Shown in pieces: positions 1 through 7,174 of a stretch of DNA of 8,002 nucleotides. The stretch spans positions 1-8,002 of the forward strand of contig JAXDAH010000216.1 of NCBI GenBank assembly GCA_034679905.1. Direction: 5' to 3'. The stretch comes from JASEFH01 sp034679905 (GTDB taxonomy: Archaea > Halobacteriota > Methanomicrobia > Methanomicrobiales > JACTUA01). Both the position numbers and the translations under genes were made by a program. Position 1 is the first letter of the stretch. Each line of letters opens with the position of its first letter. A model generated the notes under the pieces. That model did not search any database, was not told the DNA's origin, and saw only the letters and a list, made by a program, of their open reading frames with translations.

Positions 1-347
1 GGGTCTTCCCTCTCGGGACCGTGCTCCGCAGGGTGGTGGTCGAGGAGGAGGGAAACCTCTCGTTCGGGCGGCAGATGGGCTCCTACCCCATCCTGGTGGG
101 TATACCCCTGCCCCTTCCCCGCCGCACCGTTCTGGATGCGGTGGTGGTGGACTACGGCATGCGCTCGGTCACCGCGCTCCCGCTCCCGGTCGAGGTGAAC
201 CGGCTCCCCGTCAGCGCCCTCCGCTGGATCCCCGGTATCGGGAAGAAGAGAGCCGGATCGATAGCCGCCAGGAGCCCGTTCAAGGACCTCGAAGCGTTCC
301 GGACGGTCGCCGGGCGAACGCCGATCGATGCATATCTCGTCTTTTAG
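1..347 (+). CDS. Radical SAM family protein, C-terminal part with helix-hairpin-helix (5' truncated)
   Basis: The reading frame is open from base 3 to the TAG at 345-347 and runs off the left edge, so the start and the expected N-terminal CxxxCxxC cluster are not visible. The visible 114 residues begin VFPLGTVLRRVVVEEEG. They contain GRQMGSYPILVGIP, which I recognise from the C-terminal half of archaeal radical SAM proteins of the 'predicted Fe-S oxidoreductase' type (COG2100-like). Near the end, LRWIPGIGKKRAGSIA followed by RSPFKDLEAFRTVAG is a good helix-hairpin-helix (PGIGKKRA hairpin), a non-specific nucleic-acid-binding module. Function is unknown; the HhH suggests RNA or DNA contact, which is inference. 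The stop overlaps that of the convergent protease gene. The HhH call is firmer than the radical SAM assignment, because none of the Fe-S motif is in view. Confidence 0.7.
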   Translation, partial: VFPLGTVLRRVVVEEEGNLSFGRQMGSYPILVGIPLPLPRRTVLDAVVVDYGMRSVTALPLPVEVNRLPVSALRWIPGIGKKRAGSIAARSPFKDLEAFRTVAGRTPIDAYLVF

Positions 348-1480
348 CCGTCGCGGAGCTCCATCACCCGCATGATATCCGTGCGGGTGACGATCCCGAT
401 CAGGGCGTTATCCCGCATTACGGGGATCCGCCCGATGTTGCGGGAGGCCATATGCCGCAGGGCTTCGGTGAGGGGGGCCTGGGGCGGGAGCGTGAGCACC
501 TCGCGGGTCATGACATCCTTCACCTGCGTCAGGTTCCGTTTCTCCGTCGGGACGCGGTGCACGTCGTCCAGCGTGACCATGCCAACGAGCGAGCCGTCCT
601 GCACGACCGGAAATCCCAGGTGCTTGGTGCTGTACATCAGGTTCATCAGGTCGGCGAGCGGCGTCTCGGGAGATACGGTCATCACGGGTTCGGACATCAC
701 GTCTCCCATCCGCACGTCTTTTAAGAGCACGTTGTACTGCAGCTGCGCCGACTCCTGGCTGGCGGCGATGTAGATGAAGAACGCGATGATGATCAGGATG
801 GGGTTGAAGACGAGAAAACCGAAGATGCCGAAGAGAACGGCAAAGGCCTTCCCGATATTGGCCGCGATGCGGGTGGCGCGCGGGAGCGGCATCCTCTGCG
901 CAAGCCACGCCCGCAGCACGCGCCCGCCGTCCATGGGGAAGGCCGGCAGGATGTTGAATCCGAAGAGGACGACGTTCAGGAGGCCGAGGTACCCCCAGAG
1001 GAACACCCAGACCCCCGCGAGGGGAAGGTCCTGGATGAAGGCGTCGCCGAGGTACATCACGGCGATAGAGATGAGCCCGAGAGCCAGACTGGTAAGCGGG
1101 CCGGCGAGCGCCATCGGCAGCTCGATCCGCGGGTTCGGGACATCTTCCTCGATCGAGGAGACGCCGCCCAGGATCAGCAGGGTGATGCCGTTGATCTTCA
1201 CGCCTCGCTTCTTCGCCAGGAGGGAGTGCGCCAGCTCGTGGATCAGGACGCCGACAAAGAGCCCTATCGACACCGCCGTGCCGAGGATGTAGGGGTTGAA
1301 GCCTGAGGCGATCAGCTCCCGGTTGATGCTGAGGTTGAACAGACCCTCGAGAATGGCTGCGGTTGGCCCTATCTGAACGCCGATGATCCAGGCGAAGAGA
1401 GGTATCACGAGGAGGAGCGACCAGTGCAGCTTCAAGGGGATGCCGTAAATTGTCCCTATCTGGATAGAGCCGCCGTTCAT
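344..1480 (-). CDS. Site-2 protease family membrane metallopeptidase (M50) with two CBS domains
   Basis: A 378-residue intramembrane zinc protease of the SpoIVFB/S2P type, the same architecture as Methanocaldococcus jannaschii S2P. The start is the ATG at 1480, giving MNGGSIQIGTIYGIPLKLHW, a typical family N-terminus; the frame stays open upstream to 1843 but that part is the antisense of the PRC-barrel gene. The HEXXH zinc motif is HELAH at residues 81-85 inside a hydrophobic segment (about 68-88). The second motif, NILPAFPMDGG at 176-186, supplies the third ligand Asp184. Further hydrophobic segments lie near 20-38, 122-144, 155-175 and 212-240. Two CBS domains follow (about 257-311 and 320-373; GIVTRTD near the end), which in this family probably sense adenosyl nucleotides. 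Substrate unknown; likely regulated cleavage of a membrane-bound factor (family inference). No clear Shine-Dalgarno sequence precedes the start, so a leaderless transcript is possible. The TAA stop (346-344) overlaps the neighbour's TAG. Confidence 0.93.
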   Translation of the reverse strand: MNGGSIQIGTIYGIPLKLHWSLLLVIPLFAWIIGVQIGPTAAILEGLFNLSINRELIASGFNPYILGTAVSIGLFVGVLIHELAHSLLAKKRGVKINGITLLILGGVSSIEEDVPNPRIELPMALAGPLTSLALGLISIAVMYLGDAFIQDLPLAGVWVFLWGYLGLLNVVLFGFNILPAFPMDGGRVLRAWLAQRMPLPRATRIAANIGKAFAVLFGIFGFLVFNPILIIIAFFIYIAASQESAQLQYNVLLKDVRMGDVMSEPVMTVSPETPLADLMNLMYSTKHLGFPVVQDGSLVGMVTLDDVHRVPTEKRNLTQVKDVMTREVLTLPPQAPLTEALRHMASRNIGRIPVMRDNALIGIVTRTDIMRVMELRDG

Positions 1481-1537
1481 GATGAAATGGGGTATCTTTT
1501 TAACTTCTATAATAATATACTGATCACGAGGATCTGT
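1481..1537. promoter_or_regulatory. Divergent AT-rich promoter gap between M50 protease and PRC-barrel gene
   Basis: This 57-bp gap separates two divergent starts and is markedly AT-rich against its surroundings (TTTTTAACTT at about 1496-1505, CTATAATAATATA at about 1507-1519). Read leftwards, TATATTATTATA lies about 28-39 bp upstream of the protease ATG at 1480, the spacing expected for an archaeal TATA box with a leaderless or near-leaderless transcript. Read rightwards, TTTTTAA at about 1497-1503 would place a start near 1525-1530, just before the GAGG at 1528-1531 that precedes the PRC-barrel ATG. The positions are by eye; transcription start sites are inferred. Confidence 0.55.
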
Positions 1538-1792
1538 ATGCAGACGCAGGTAACTGAACTGTTCGGGCTCTCCGTATATACCGATAAGGCCGTGTATGTG
1601 GGGGATGTGGAGGACGTGGTGCTCGATGTCGACGGCAAGAAGATCGACTCTCTGGCTCTCGGCAACCTCAATCCGGAGTTCGTGGACGTGAAAGGCTTCC
1701 GCGGGGTGCGAATACCGTTCCGCATCATCAAGAGCATCGGGGATATCATCGTCATCCGCCACCTCGGCAGGGGCATCCGGGCAGAGGACTGA
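1538..1792 (+). CDS. PRC-barrel domain protein (84 aa)
   Basis: A small single-domain protein covering one PRC-barrel (residues about 5-76). Characteristic features are GLSVYTDKAVYVGDVEDVVLD at the N-terminus, a beta-hairpin with DVDGKKIDSL, and the ending IPFRIIKSIGDIIVIRH, which is typical of archaeal stand-alone PRC-barrel proteins. The start ATG at 1538 has GAGG at 1528-1531, six bases upstream; an in-frame extension back to 1424 would run into the divergent protease gene and lacks family similarity. PRC-barrels occur in ribosome maturation factor RimM, photosynthetic reaction centre H subunit and, in haloarchaea, the CdpB proteins that join the FtsZ-SepF division complex. Which role applies here cannot be read from the sequence; a scaffold or adaptor role is the general expectation. 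It has no signal peptide or membrane segment. The Thg1 gene follows 53 bp later on the same strand and may be co-transcribed. Confidence 0.88.
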   Translation: MQTQVTELFGLSVYTDKAVYVGDVEDVVLDVDGKKIDSLALGNLNPEFVDVKGFRGVRIPFRIIKSIGDIIVIRHLGRGIRAED

Positions 1793-1845
1793 AGAGCTTC
1801 GATTCCCGATCTGCCCCCCCTGGATATCCTGTTCCGGATACACGC

Positions 1846-2577
1846 ATGGAAAATCGTGAAATATTCAGCGGTCTCAGGATACTTCCCCCCGTTTTTATCC
1901 GCCTGGACGGGCGTGCCTTTCACCGCCTCTCCCGCGTGCTGCAACTCAAGAAGCCCTTCGACGAGCGGTTCAGCGAGGCGATGGCGAGCGTCTGCGCGAG
2001 CCTGATCCGCGAGAGCGGGATGAGTCCCGTGTTTGCGTTCACGTTTTCAGACGAGATCAGCCTCTACTTTAGCCACCTCCCCTTCGAGGGTCGTGTCGAG
2101 AAGCTCGACTCGGTTTCTGCATCCTACGCGGCGAGCAGCCTGACGCTCGCGCTCCAGTGCAGCACGCCGCTGGCATTCGACGCCCGTATCCTGCCCGCGT
2201 TCGGCCTGCACGCCGAAGAGTACCTGACCGAGCGCCAGAGGGAGGCCTGGCGGAACCACGTCAACGCCTATGGCCAGCACGCCCTCGTCGAGGAGGGGCT
2301 GACCCCCCGCGAGGCGGCCGCCCGGCTGAAGAAAGTACCGGCGTCGGAGATCCACGAGCTGCTGCACGCCCGCGGGATCAACCTGGCCAGGACGCCGGCG
2401 TGGCAGCGGCGCGGGGTGCTGGTCTGCAAGACGGTGGTGGAGCGGCAGGGCTACAACCCTCTGACGCAGGAGCCCGTGCGTGCCCTGCGAAGCGAGGTGC
2501 GGGTCTGCACGGATCTGCCGCTCTTCAGCTCCCCCGAGGGGCGGGAGTTCCTCCGCTCACTCCTCGACCGCCCGTGA
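1846..2577 (+). CDS. thg1: tRNA(His) guanylyltransferase / Thg1-like 3'-5' nucleotidyltransferase
   Basis: A 243-residue member of the Thg1 superfamily, enzymes that add nucleotides to the 5' end of RNA in the 3'-5' direction. The family signature RLDGRAFHRL at 19-28 supplies catalytic Asp21 and Gly22 (equivalent to human D29/G30). FAFTFSDEISLYF at 63-75 supplies the second metal-binding acid, Asp69 of SDE. ERQREAWRNHVNAYGQHAL at 129-147 matches the conserved RQxDAxRN helix of the palm, and GVLVCK and KTVVERQGYNP occupy the C-terminal part. The length is normal for archaeal members. Archaeal tRNA(His) genes often encode G-1, so the enzyme may act in G-1 restoration or 5'-end repair and not obligatory guanylylation (family knowledge). 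The Methanosarcina homologue is known for an in-frame amber codon; I see no in-frame TAG here. The Shine-Dalgarno sequence is weak. The last 21 bp overlap the convergent ileS end. Confidence 0.93.
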   Translation: MENREIFSGLRILPPVFIRLDGRAFHRLSRVLQLKKPFDERFSEAMASVCASLIRESGMSPVFAFTFSDEISLYFSHLPFEGRVEKLDSVSASYAASSLTLALQCSTPLAFDARILPAFGLHAEEYLTERQREAWRNHVNAYGQHALVEEGLTPREAAARLKKVPASEIHELLHARGINLARTPAWQRRGVLVCKTVVERQGYNPLTQEPVRALRSEVRVCTDLPLFSSPEGREFLRSLLDRP

Positions 2578-5500
2578 GACGTGCGTGACCATGCGCACGC
2601 CCTCCACGTCCCACGCGTTCTCCAGCGCCCATGCCTTCCCGCTCTCTTCGGACCCCGAACTGCGGATGGCCAGGGTGTGCGCCCGCACCTCGTGCATGAT
2701 GGCCTCATTCCAGCCGTTGCGGACGAGACCGCAGATGCGGTCGTCCGCGACGATCACCTCGGCCTCGATGTAGTCCTCGACGCGGAGATCGAGCTGGCGG
2801 CGCATCTCCTGGAGGCGGCGGATCACCTCGCGGGCATATCCCTCCGCCTCCAGCTCCGGGGTGAGCCGCACGTCCACGTAGACCGCGCCGTCTCGCATGG
2901 GGGCGGAGAAAACCCCCTCGGGGAGTTCCTCCACGAAGCGGACGTGATCGGCGGTGATCGAAAACGTCGAATCGCCTTCGATGAGGGCGACGCTGCCGTC
3001 CCGTTCGAGGGCGCCCTTCATCCACCGCCCGTCGGCGCTCTCGATCAGCCGCTTCACGCGGGGCGCCTCCTTCCCGAACCCGGGCCCGATCGCCTTCATG
3101 ATCGGCTCGGCACGGAAGCCGATCCGATCCCATCGTCCCCGCACCGCAACGACCGTGCGGCTGTTCGCCCGTGAGCGGCAGATGGCGTTCAGGCGCGAGA
3201 CCGCATGCTCGACCCGTTCGCTCTCGGTCGCCACCACGCAGGTCTGGACGGGCCAGCGGAGCTTCCGTTTCCCCGCCTGGCGTGCCGCCGCCACCGCCTC
3301 GTCGAAGGAGCGGACCAGATCCATGGCCTCCTCGAGGTCGCGATCGATGAGCCGCCGGTCCGCCGCCACCCACTCCAGCATGTGAACGCTCTCGGGATCG
3401 CCCTCCGTGCGGAGGTTCCGGTAGATGTTCTCCGCCAGGTGCGGGATGAAGGGGGCGAGGAGCTGAACGATCCGGCGGAGCGCGTAGTACATGGTGTCGT
3501 AGGCGAACGCCTTCTCCTCCGCCGCCTCTTCAAGCCACATGCGGGAGCGGACCAGCTGCACGTACCACCGCGAGAGATCCTCGAGCACCAGGGCGACCAG
3601 GGCCCGGGTGGCATGGTGGAGCTGGCGCTCGCCCATCGCCGCGTCCACGACGCCGGCAACCGTGTTCACCCGCGAGAGGATGAAGCGGTCCTCCTCGGGC
3701 ATCCGCGCAATGCGGGAGACCAGGGACTCCGCGTCCCAGCTGCCGGAGACGGTCACGGGCGGGCGGTAACCGTCCAGGATCATGTAGGGGAGCGGGAAGC
3801 GGTAGACGTTCCAGAGGATGTTGATCGCCCGGTTGATGGTCCGCACCCCCTCCCCGTTGAACTTCAGGTCGTCCCAGGGGGCGTTCGCCGAGAGCATGTA
3901 GAGACGGAGGACGTCGGCGCCGAACTTCTCCATCACCTCCTCGGGCCGCACCACGTTCCCCAGGCTCTTGCTCATCTTGCGCCCCTCGGCGTCCAGGGCG
4001 AACCCGTGCATCAGCACGGAGCGGTAGGGGGCCCTGTTGAAGGCGATGGTGCTCGCCCCGAGCTGCGAGTAGAACCAGCCGCGGGTCTGGTCCTGCCCCT
4101 CGGTGATGAAGTCCGCCGGCCAGTGCTTCTTAAAAGCCGCTGTCTCGCGCGGGAACCGCAGCGTCGCCCAGGAGGCGACGGCGGAGTCGAACCAGACGTC
4201 GAAGATATCCCGGACGCGGCGCATGGTGCCGCCGCAGCTGCAGGGGATCTCCACGGTGTCCACGTAGGGGCGGTGCGGGTCCCCGATCCGCTGCCCCGAT
4301 CGCTCCTCGAGCTCTCTGATGGTCCCGATCACCGTATACTGGCGGCACCGCTCGCAGACCCAGATGGGGATCGGGATGCCCCAGTAGCGCTGCCGCGAGA
4401 TGCACCAGTCCCGCGACTCCTTCACCCAGTCGTAGAACCGGGCGCTCCCGGCCCAGTCGGGGAACCAGGTGACCTCCTGGATCTCCTGGAGCATGCGGTC
4501 GCGGATATCCGAGGCGCGGAGGAACCACTGTTCGGTGGCGCGGAAGATGATCGGCGCCTTGCAGCGCCAGCAGTGGCCGTAGCGGTGGACGACCTCCTCC
4601 TGCGCCAGCAGATGGTCGCCGAGCTGCGCGAGCACGACCGCGTTCGCCTCGCGGACGGGCAGGCCGCAGAACATGCCCCCCTCTTCCGTGAACCTTCCAG
4701 CGGTATCCACGGGGCAGAAGATGGTGAGCCCCTCGCGGATGCCCAGGATGTAGTCGTCCCAGCCGTGCCCCGGCGCGATGTGGACCATGCCCGTGTTCTC
4801 CAGAGCGACGAAGTCCGCGGTCACCACGCGGTGAGCGACCGTATCCTGGAAGGGGACCGCCGGCGCGAGGGGGGAGGCGTATTCCGTGCCGGCGAGGTCG
4901 CTCCCCGAGACGCGTTCCAGCACGGTATAGTCCTGGTATCTTCCCTTGCGGAGCACGCCCTCCACGAGATCTTCCGCCATCCAGAGGATCTCCTCGGCAT
5001 CGCCCTTCTTCGCACGCACGCGGGCGTACACCGCTTCGGCGTGGACGGCGACGGCGACGTTCGCCGGCAGTGTCCAGGGTGTGGTCGTCCAGATCACCAG
5101 GTACTCGTTCTCGCGACCCTGTATCGGGAACTTGACGTAGATGGAGGGATCGGTCTCGTCCCAGTAGTCGACCTCGGAGTCCGCGATCGCCGTCTCGCAG
5201 CGGGGACACCAGTTCACCACGCGGTGCCCGCGTTCGAGCATCCCGCGCTCATCAGCCTGCCGGAGGGTCCACCAGGCGGCCTCGATGTACTCCTCGGCGA
5301 CGGTCAGGTAGGGGTCCTTGAAGTCCAGCCAGACCCCGAGCCGCCGGAACTGGTCGCTCATGATGTCCTTGTTGCGGAGCGCGAACTCCCGGCAGCGCTC
5401 GATGAACGGCCCGATCCCGAATTCCTCGATGTCTTTCTTGGAGGTGAACCCGAGCTCGTGCTCCACCTTCACCTCGATGGGGAGGCCGTGCATGTCGTAG

Positions 5501-5748
5501 CCGGCCCGCTCGATGATGTGCCGCCCCTGCATGCGGTGGTAGCGGAGGATGCTGTCTTTAATGATCTTGTTCCAGGCAGTGCCGAGGTGGATGTAGCCGG
5601 TCGTGTAGGGCGGGCCGTCGACAAAGAAGAACGGAACGCCCGCACTCTTCTGCTCCTTCACCTTCTGGTAGATCGTCTCTTCGCTCCAGAATCTCTGCAC
5701 CGACTCTTCCACGTCGTTTGCATCGTAGCTGCTGGTGACTTCCTTCAC
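2557..5748 (-). CDS. ileS: Isoleucyl-tRNA synthetase
   Basis: A full-length 1063-residue class I synthetase that charges tRNA(Ile) in the cytoplasm. The HIGH-equivalent is HLGT at 54-57 within PPYTTGYIHLGTAWNK, the archaeal form. KMSKS is at 591-595. The CP1 editing domain has TTTPWTLPAN at 221-230 and GMVHIAPGHGWDDY at 320-333, with the editing aspartate in DDY. WCISRQRYWG is at 448-457. Zinc-binding cysteine pairs are visible at CPRC (181-184), CWRC (393-396), CERC (465-468) and CSC (503-505). GHGWDDYILG has Trp where many homologues have Glu, adjacent to the editing Asp. The anticodon-binding helical domain spans about 680-850, followed by an archaeal C-terminal extension. The start is GTG at 5748: an in-frame stop lies just upstream (5760-5758), and GAGGG (5759-5755) sits six bases ahead. 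Its 3' end overlaps thg1 by 21 bp. Confidence 0.97.
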   Translation of the reverse strand: MKEVTSSYDANDVEESVQRFWSEETIYQKVKEQKSAGVPFFFVDGPPYTTGYIHLGTAWNKIIKDSILRYHRMQGRHIIERAGYDMHGLPIEVKVEHELGFTSKKDIEEFGIGPFIERCREFALRNKDIMSDQFRRLGVWLDFKDPYLTVAEEYIEAAWWTLRQADERGMLERGHRVVNWCPRCETAIADSEVDYWDETDPSIYVKFPIQGRENEYLVIWTTTPWTLPANVAVAVHAEAVYARVRAKKGDAEEILWMAEDLVEGVLRKGRYQDYTVLERVSGSDLAGTEYASPLAPAVPFQDTVAHRVVTADFVALENTGMVHIAPGHGWDDYILGIREGLTIFCPVDTAGRFTEEGGMFCGLPVREANAVVLAQLGDHLLAQEEVVHRYGHCWRCKAPIIFRATEQWFLRASDIRDRMLQEIQEVTWFPDWAGSARFYDWVKESRDWCISRQRYWGIPIPIWVCERCRQYTVIGTIRELEERSGQRIGDPHRPYVDTVEIPCSCGGTMRRVRDIFDVWFDSAVASWATLRFPRETAAFKKHWPADFITEGQDQTRGWFYSQLGASTIAFNRAPYRSVLMHGFALDAEGRKMSKSLGNVVRPEEVMEKFGADVLRLYMLSANAPWDDLKFNGEGVRTINRAINILWNVYRFPLPYMILDGYRPPVTVSGSWDAESLVSRIARMPEEDRFILSRVNTVAGVVDAAMGERQLHHATRALVALVLEDLSRWYVQLVRSRMWLEEAAEEKAFAYDTMYYALRRIVQLLAPFIPHLAENIYRNLRTEGDPESVHMLEWVAADRRLIDRDLEEAMDLVRSFDEAVAAARQAGKRKLRWPVQTCVVATESERVEHAVSRLNAICRSRANSRTVVAVRGRWDRIGFRAEPIMKAIGPGFGKEAPRVKRLIESADGRWMKGALERDGSVALIEGDSTFSITADHVRFVEELPEGVFSAPMRDGAVYVDVRLTPELEAEGYAREVIRRLQEMRRQLDLRVEDYIEAEVIVADDRICGLVRNGWNEAIMHEVRAHTLAIRSSGSEESGKAWALENAWDVEGVRMVTHVSRAVEE

Positions 5749-5883
5749 CCCGATCCCTCATGCCTCGTTCTGATCCAGCCTCAGGAAGTAAAATGCTTCA
5801 CGTTCACGCATGCGCAAAAGTTTACTTTACAACCATATCTGGCGATTTTGTGCATAGTATTTTTATATCGCATCGTTTTAAAT
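5749..5883. promoter_or_regulatory. ileS leader and divergent promoter gap
   Basis: This 135-bp gap lies between the ileS start and the rightward region. Leftwards, GATATAAAAATACT (complement of about 5856-5869) is a good archaeal TATA box; initiation about 25 bp on would give ileS a leader of roughly 85-90 nt. Rightwards, the same block reads TTTTTATAT (5860-5868), and TTTTAAATATG follows at 5876-5886. Within the presumed ileS leader I see a tandem TTCACG TTCACG (5797-5808), a palindrome CGCATGCG (5807-5814) and flanking inverted arms AAGTAAA (5786-5792) and TTTACTT (5821-5827). These could be operator or RNA structure elements, but that is inference. Archaea do not use T-box riboswitches, and no T-box motif is visible. 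Confidence 0.5.
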
Positions 5884-6009
5884 ATGCCTTCTGCGAGCCG
5901 GTGCGGTGTCGGCACCACCCTCTGCCGCGGGCGTGGCGCGCCTGACGCAGACAATCCCCCCGCAGCTGTGCCGGGCCATTGTTTCGCGCAGGGATGCAAG
6001 GATAAGAGC

Positions 6010-6622
6010 GTGGTTCCTGCCTCCCCGGAGATGCGATATGGGAACGCCATGCTGGTCGCTCCCGACGGTGTGAAGTTCTTCAGGACCGAGGATCTCGTGG
6101 ATCCCGTGTACACCGTCGACGAGTACCGCGCAGACGATAATACGGCGATGTCGTCCTGGACATCGTCGCCAACGCGGGCGCGTTCTGCAGCCGGGCGGCA
6201 CGAGCAGCGGGACGGGTCGTTGCCGTGGAGCCGGTGACCGCCGATCTCCTGCGGTCCAACATCGCCCTGAACGGCGTCAGCGTCTTCGTGCTGGAGGGCA
6301 CTCTGGGGGATGGAGAAGAGCGGGAGATCTCGCGGGGCGGCAGGACGGTCCTCGCGAGAACGTATCCGATCCGAGAGCTTCGCTCCCTGGCGGGAGGCTG
6401 CTATTTTTTGGAGTGCGACTGCGAGGGCGGGGAGTGATCCATCAAGCCGAGCTGGAGGGCATCCGCCGTATCGAGATGGAGCGGCACCTCCCTCCGGTCT
6501 CCGGCTCCGTGAACCCGGCGCTGCTTGAGTACATCGGGCGGCACTACTTCTTCGAGACCAACGGGCTGCACCAGCGGGGACCGATGGGCATCCTGGGCGT
6601 GCTGCACGCGGTCCGGGCCTGA
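6010..6622 (+). pseudogene. FkbM-family SAM-dependent methyltransferase, frameshifted
   Basis: Three reading frames joined end to end give one methyltransferase. Segment one (GTG 6010 or ATG 6031 to about 6144) holds RYGNAMLVAPDGVKFF and DPVYTVDEYRADD. Segment two (6147-6434) holds VVLDIVANAGAF, VVAVEPVTADLLRSNIALNG and FLECDCEGGE, the SAM-binding and acidic motifs of FkbM enzymes; it ends at a TGA (6435-6437). Segment three (6437-6622) holds AELEGIRRIEMERHLPP and MGILGVLHAVRA before TGA 6620-6622. One missing base near 6145 (ACG[G]GC would restore NTGDVVLD) and one near 6436 (TG[G] would restore EW-IHQ) give a continuous product of about 197-204 residues. The motif usually reads DIGAN; here it is DIVAN, so a SAM-loop glycine is also lost. 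An AAGGAT at 5998-6003 sits six bases before GTG 6010, but the start remains uncertain. Two sequencing errors could mimic the frameshifts but would not explain the Val. Confidence 0.8.
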
Positions 6623-6742
6623 TGCACACCGCATTCTGCTGCGATCTCCGGGCAGAGAAGCCGCTACTCCGGATACCAGAGTTAGCACTATTCAGGGGGG
6701 ATGGGGCAGGAGCCTCTCCCCTTGACCCCCACCCGCTTAATG

Positions 6743-6920
6743 CGATGGGGTCTGCACCGGAAATCGTGGAGATGCAGAACGGAAAAGTCCTCGTCCGACG
6801 GGATGGGCTTGAATCAAACACGAGGTCGATCATGCATTCGGAGAGAAGCACATCGCATTCCGGAGGGGTGGGAGGATGGTAGTGGATACGTCTGCGATAG
6901 CGGCCATCTCCGGGAGCCCC
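6743..6920 (+). pseudogene. Possible remnant of an antitoxin/PIN-toxin (VapBC-like) junction
   Basis: At 6876, behind GGGAGG directly abutting the ATG, a frame begins MVVDTSAIAAI. This is the hallmark first strand of VapC-type PIN toxins, with the first catalytic Asp at residue 4. The similarity stops after roughly 11-15 residues, and the rest of the 77-residue frame (to 7109) does not resemble a PIN domain. A 46-residue frame starting at ATG 6743 (MGSAPEIVEMQNGKVLVRRD) ends with a TAG at 6880-6882, overlapping the PIN-like ATG. That is the coupled arrangement usual for antitoxin-toxin pairs, and its start faintly recalls AbrB-like antitoxins. Both pieces are too short and diverged to be sure; chance cannot be excluded. 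Confidence 0.25.
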
Positions 6921-7174
6921 GAACGCCTGACGGACGGAGCCGGGTCCCCTGCAGGAATGGCAGGGTGTGATCTGCATCATCGCACTGCACAGGGAGGGTC
7001 TCTCCCGATAGCGCGAAGGTACTATCTCCCGCTGGATGTGCACTGCAGGCGCCCCGCGCCTGCCGGAATCGGAGTATGGCAGCTGCTCAGGGTGTGTGCC
7101 CCGCGATGAAGGCGGAATCCCTGCCCCCATAATCTCTTGGAATGTCCCCTGTCTGCAGCCCCTCTCCCCCGGAT

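Noticed and set aside
1481..1843. N-terminal extension of the M50 protease to an ATG at 1843
   Set aside because: The added 121 residues are antisense to the PRC-barrel gene and acidic/His-rich without similarity; the family N-terminus begins at 1480.
5558..5761. A - strand frame from the ATG at 5761 just ahead of ileS
   Set aside because: It is out of frame with ileS and its ATG overlaps the ileS ribosome-binding site; the protein has no recognisable features.
5884..6009. Methyltransferase start at ATG 5884
   Set aside because: The frame is open from here, but the added 42 residues (MPSASRCGVGTT onward) are Cys/Pro/Ala-rich and unlike an FkbM N-terminus; GTG 6010 or ATG 6031 fits better.
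3205..6237. A 1010-codon open frame on the + strand antisense to ileS
   Set aside because: It covers nearly the whole ileS gene, whose motifs are unmistakable. Its translation is rich in Asp, His, Val, Pro and Gly with no domain, as expected of a GC-rich shadow frame. Only its last part, about 6010-6144, is real, as the first segment of the methyltransferase pseudogene.
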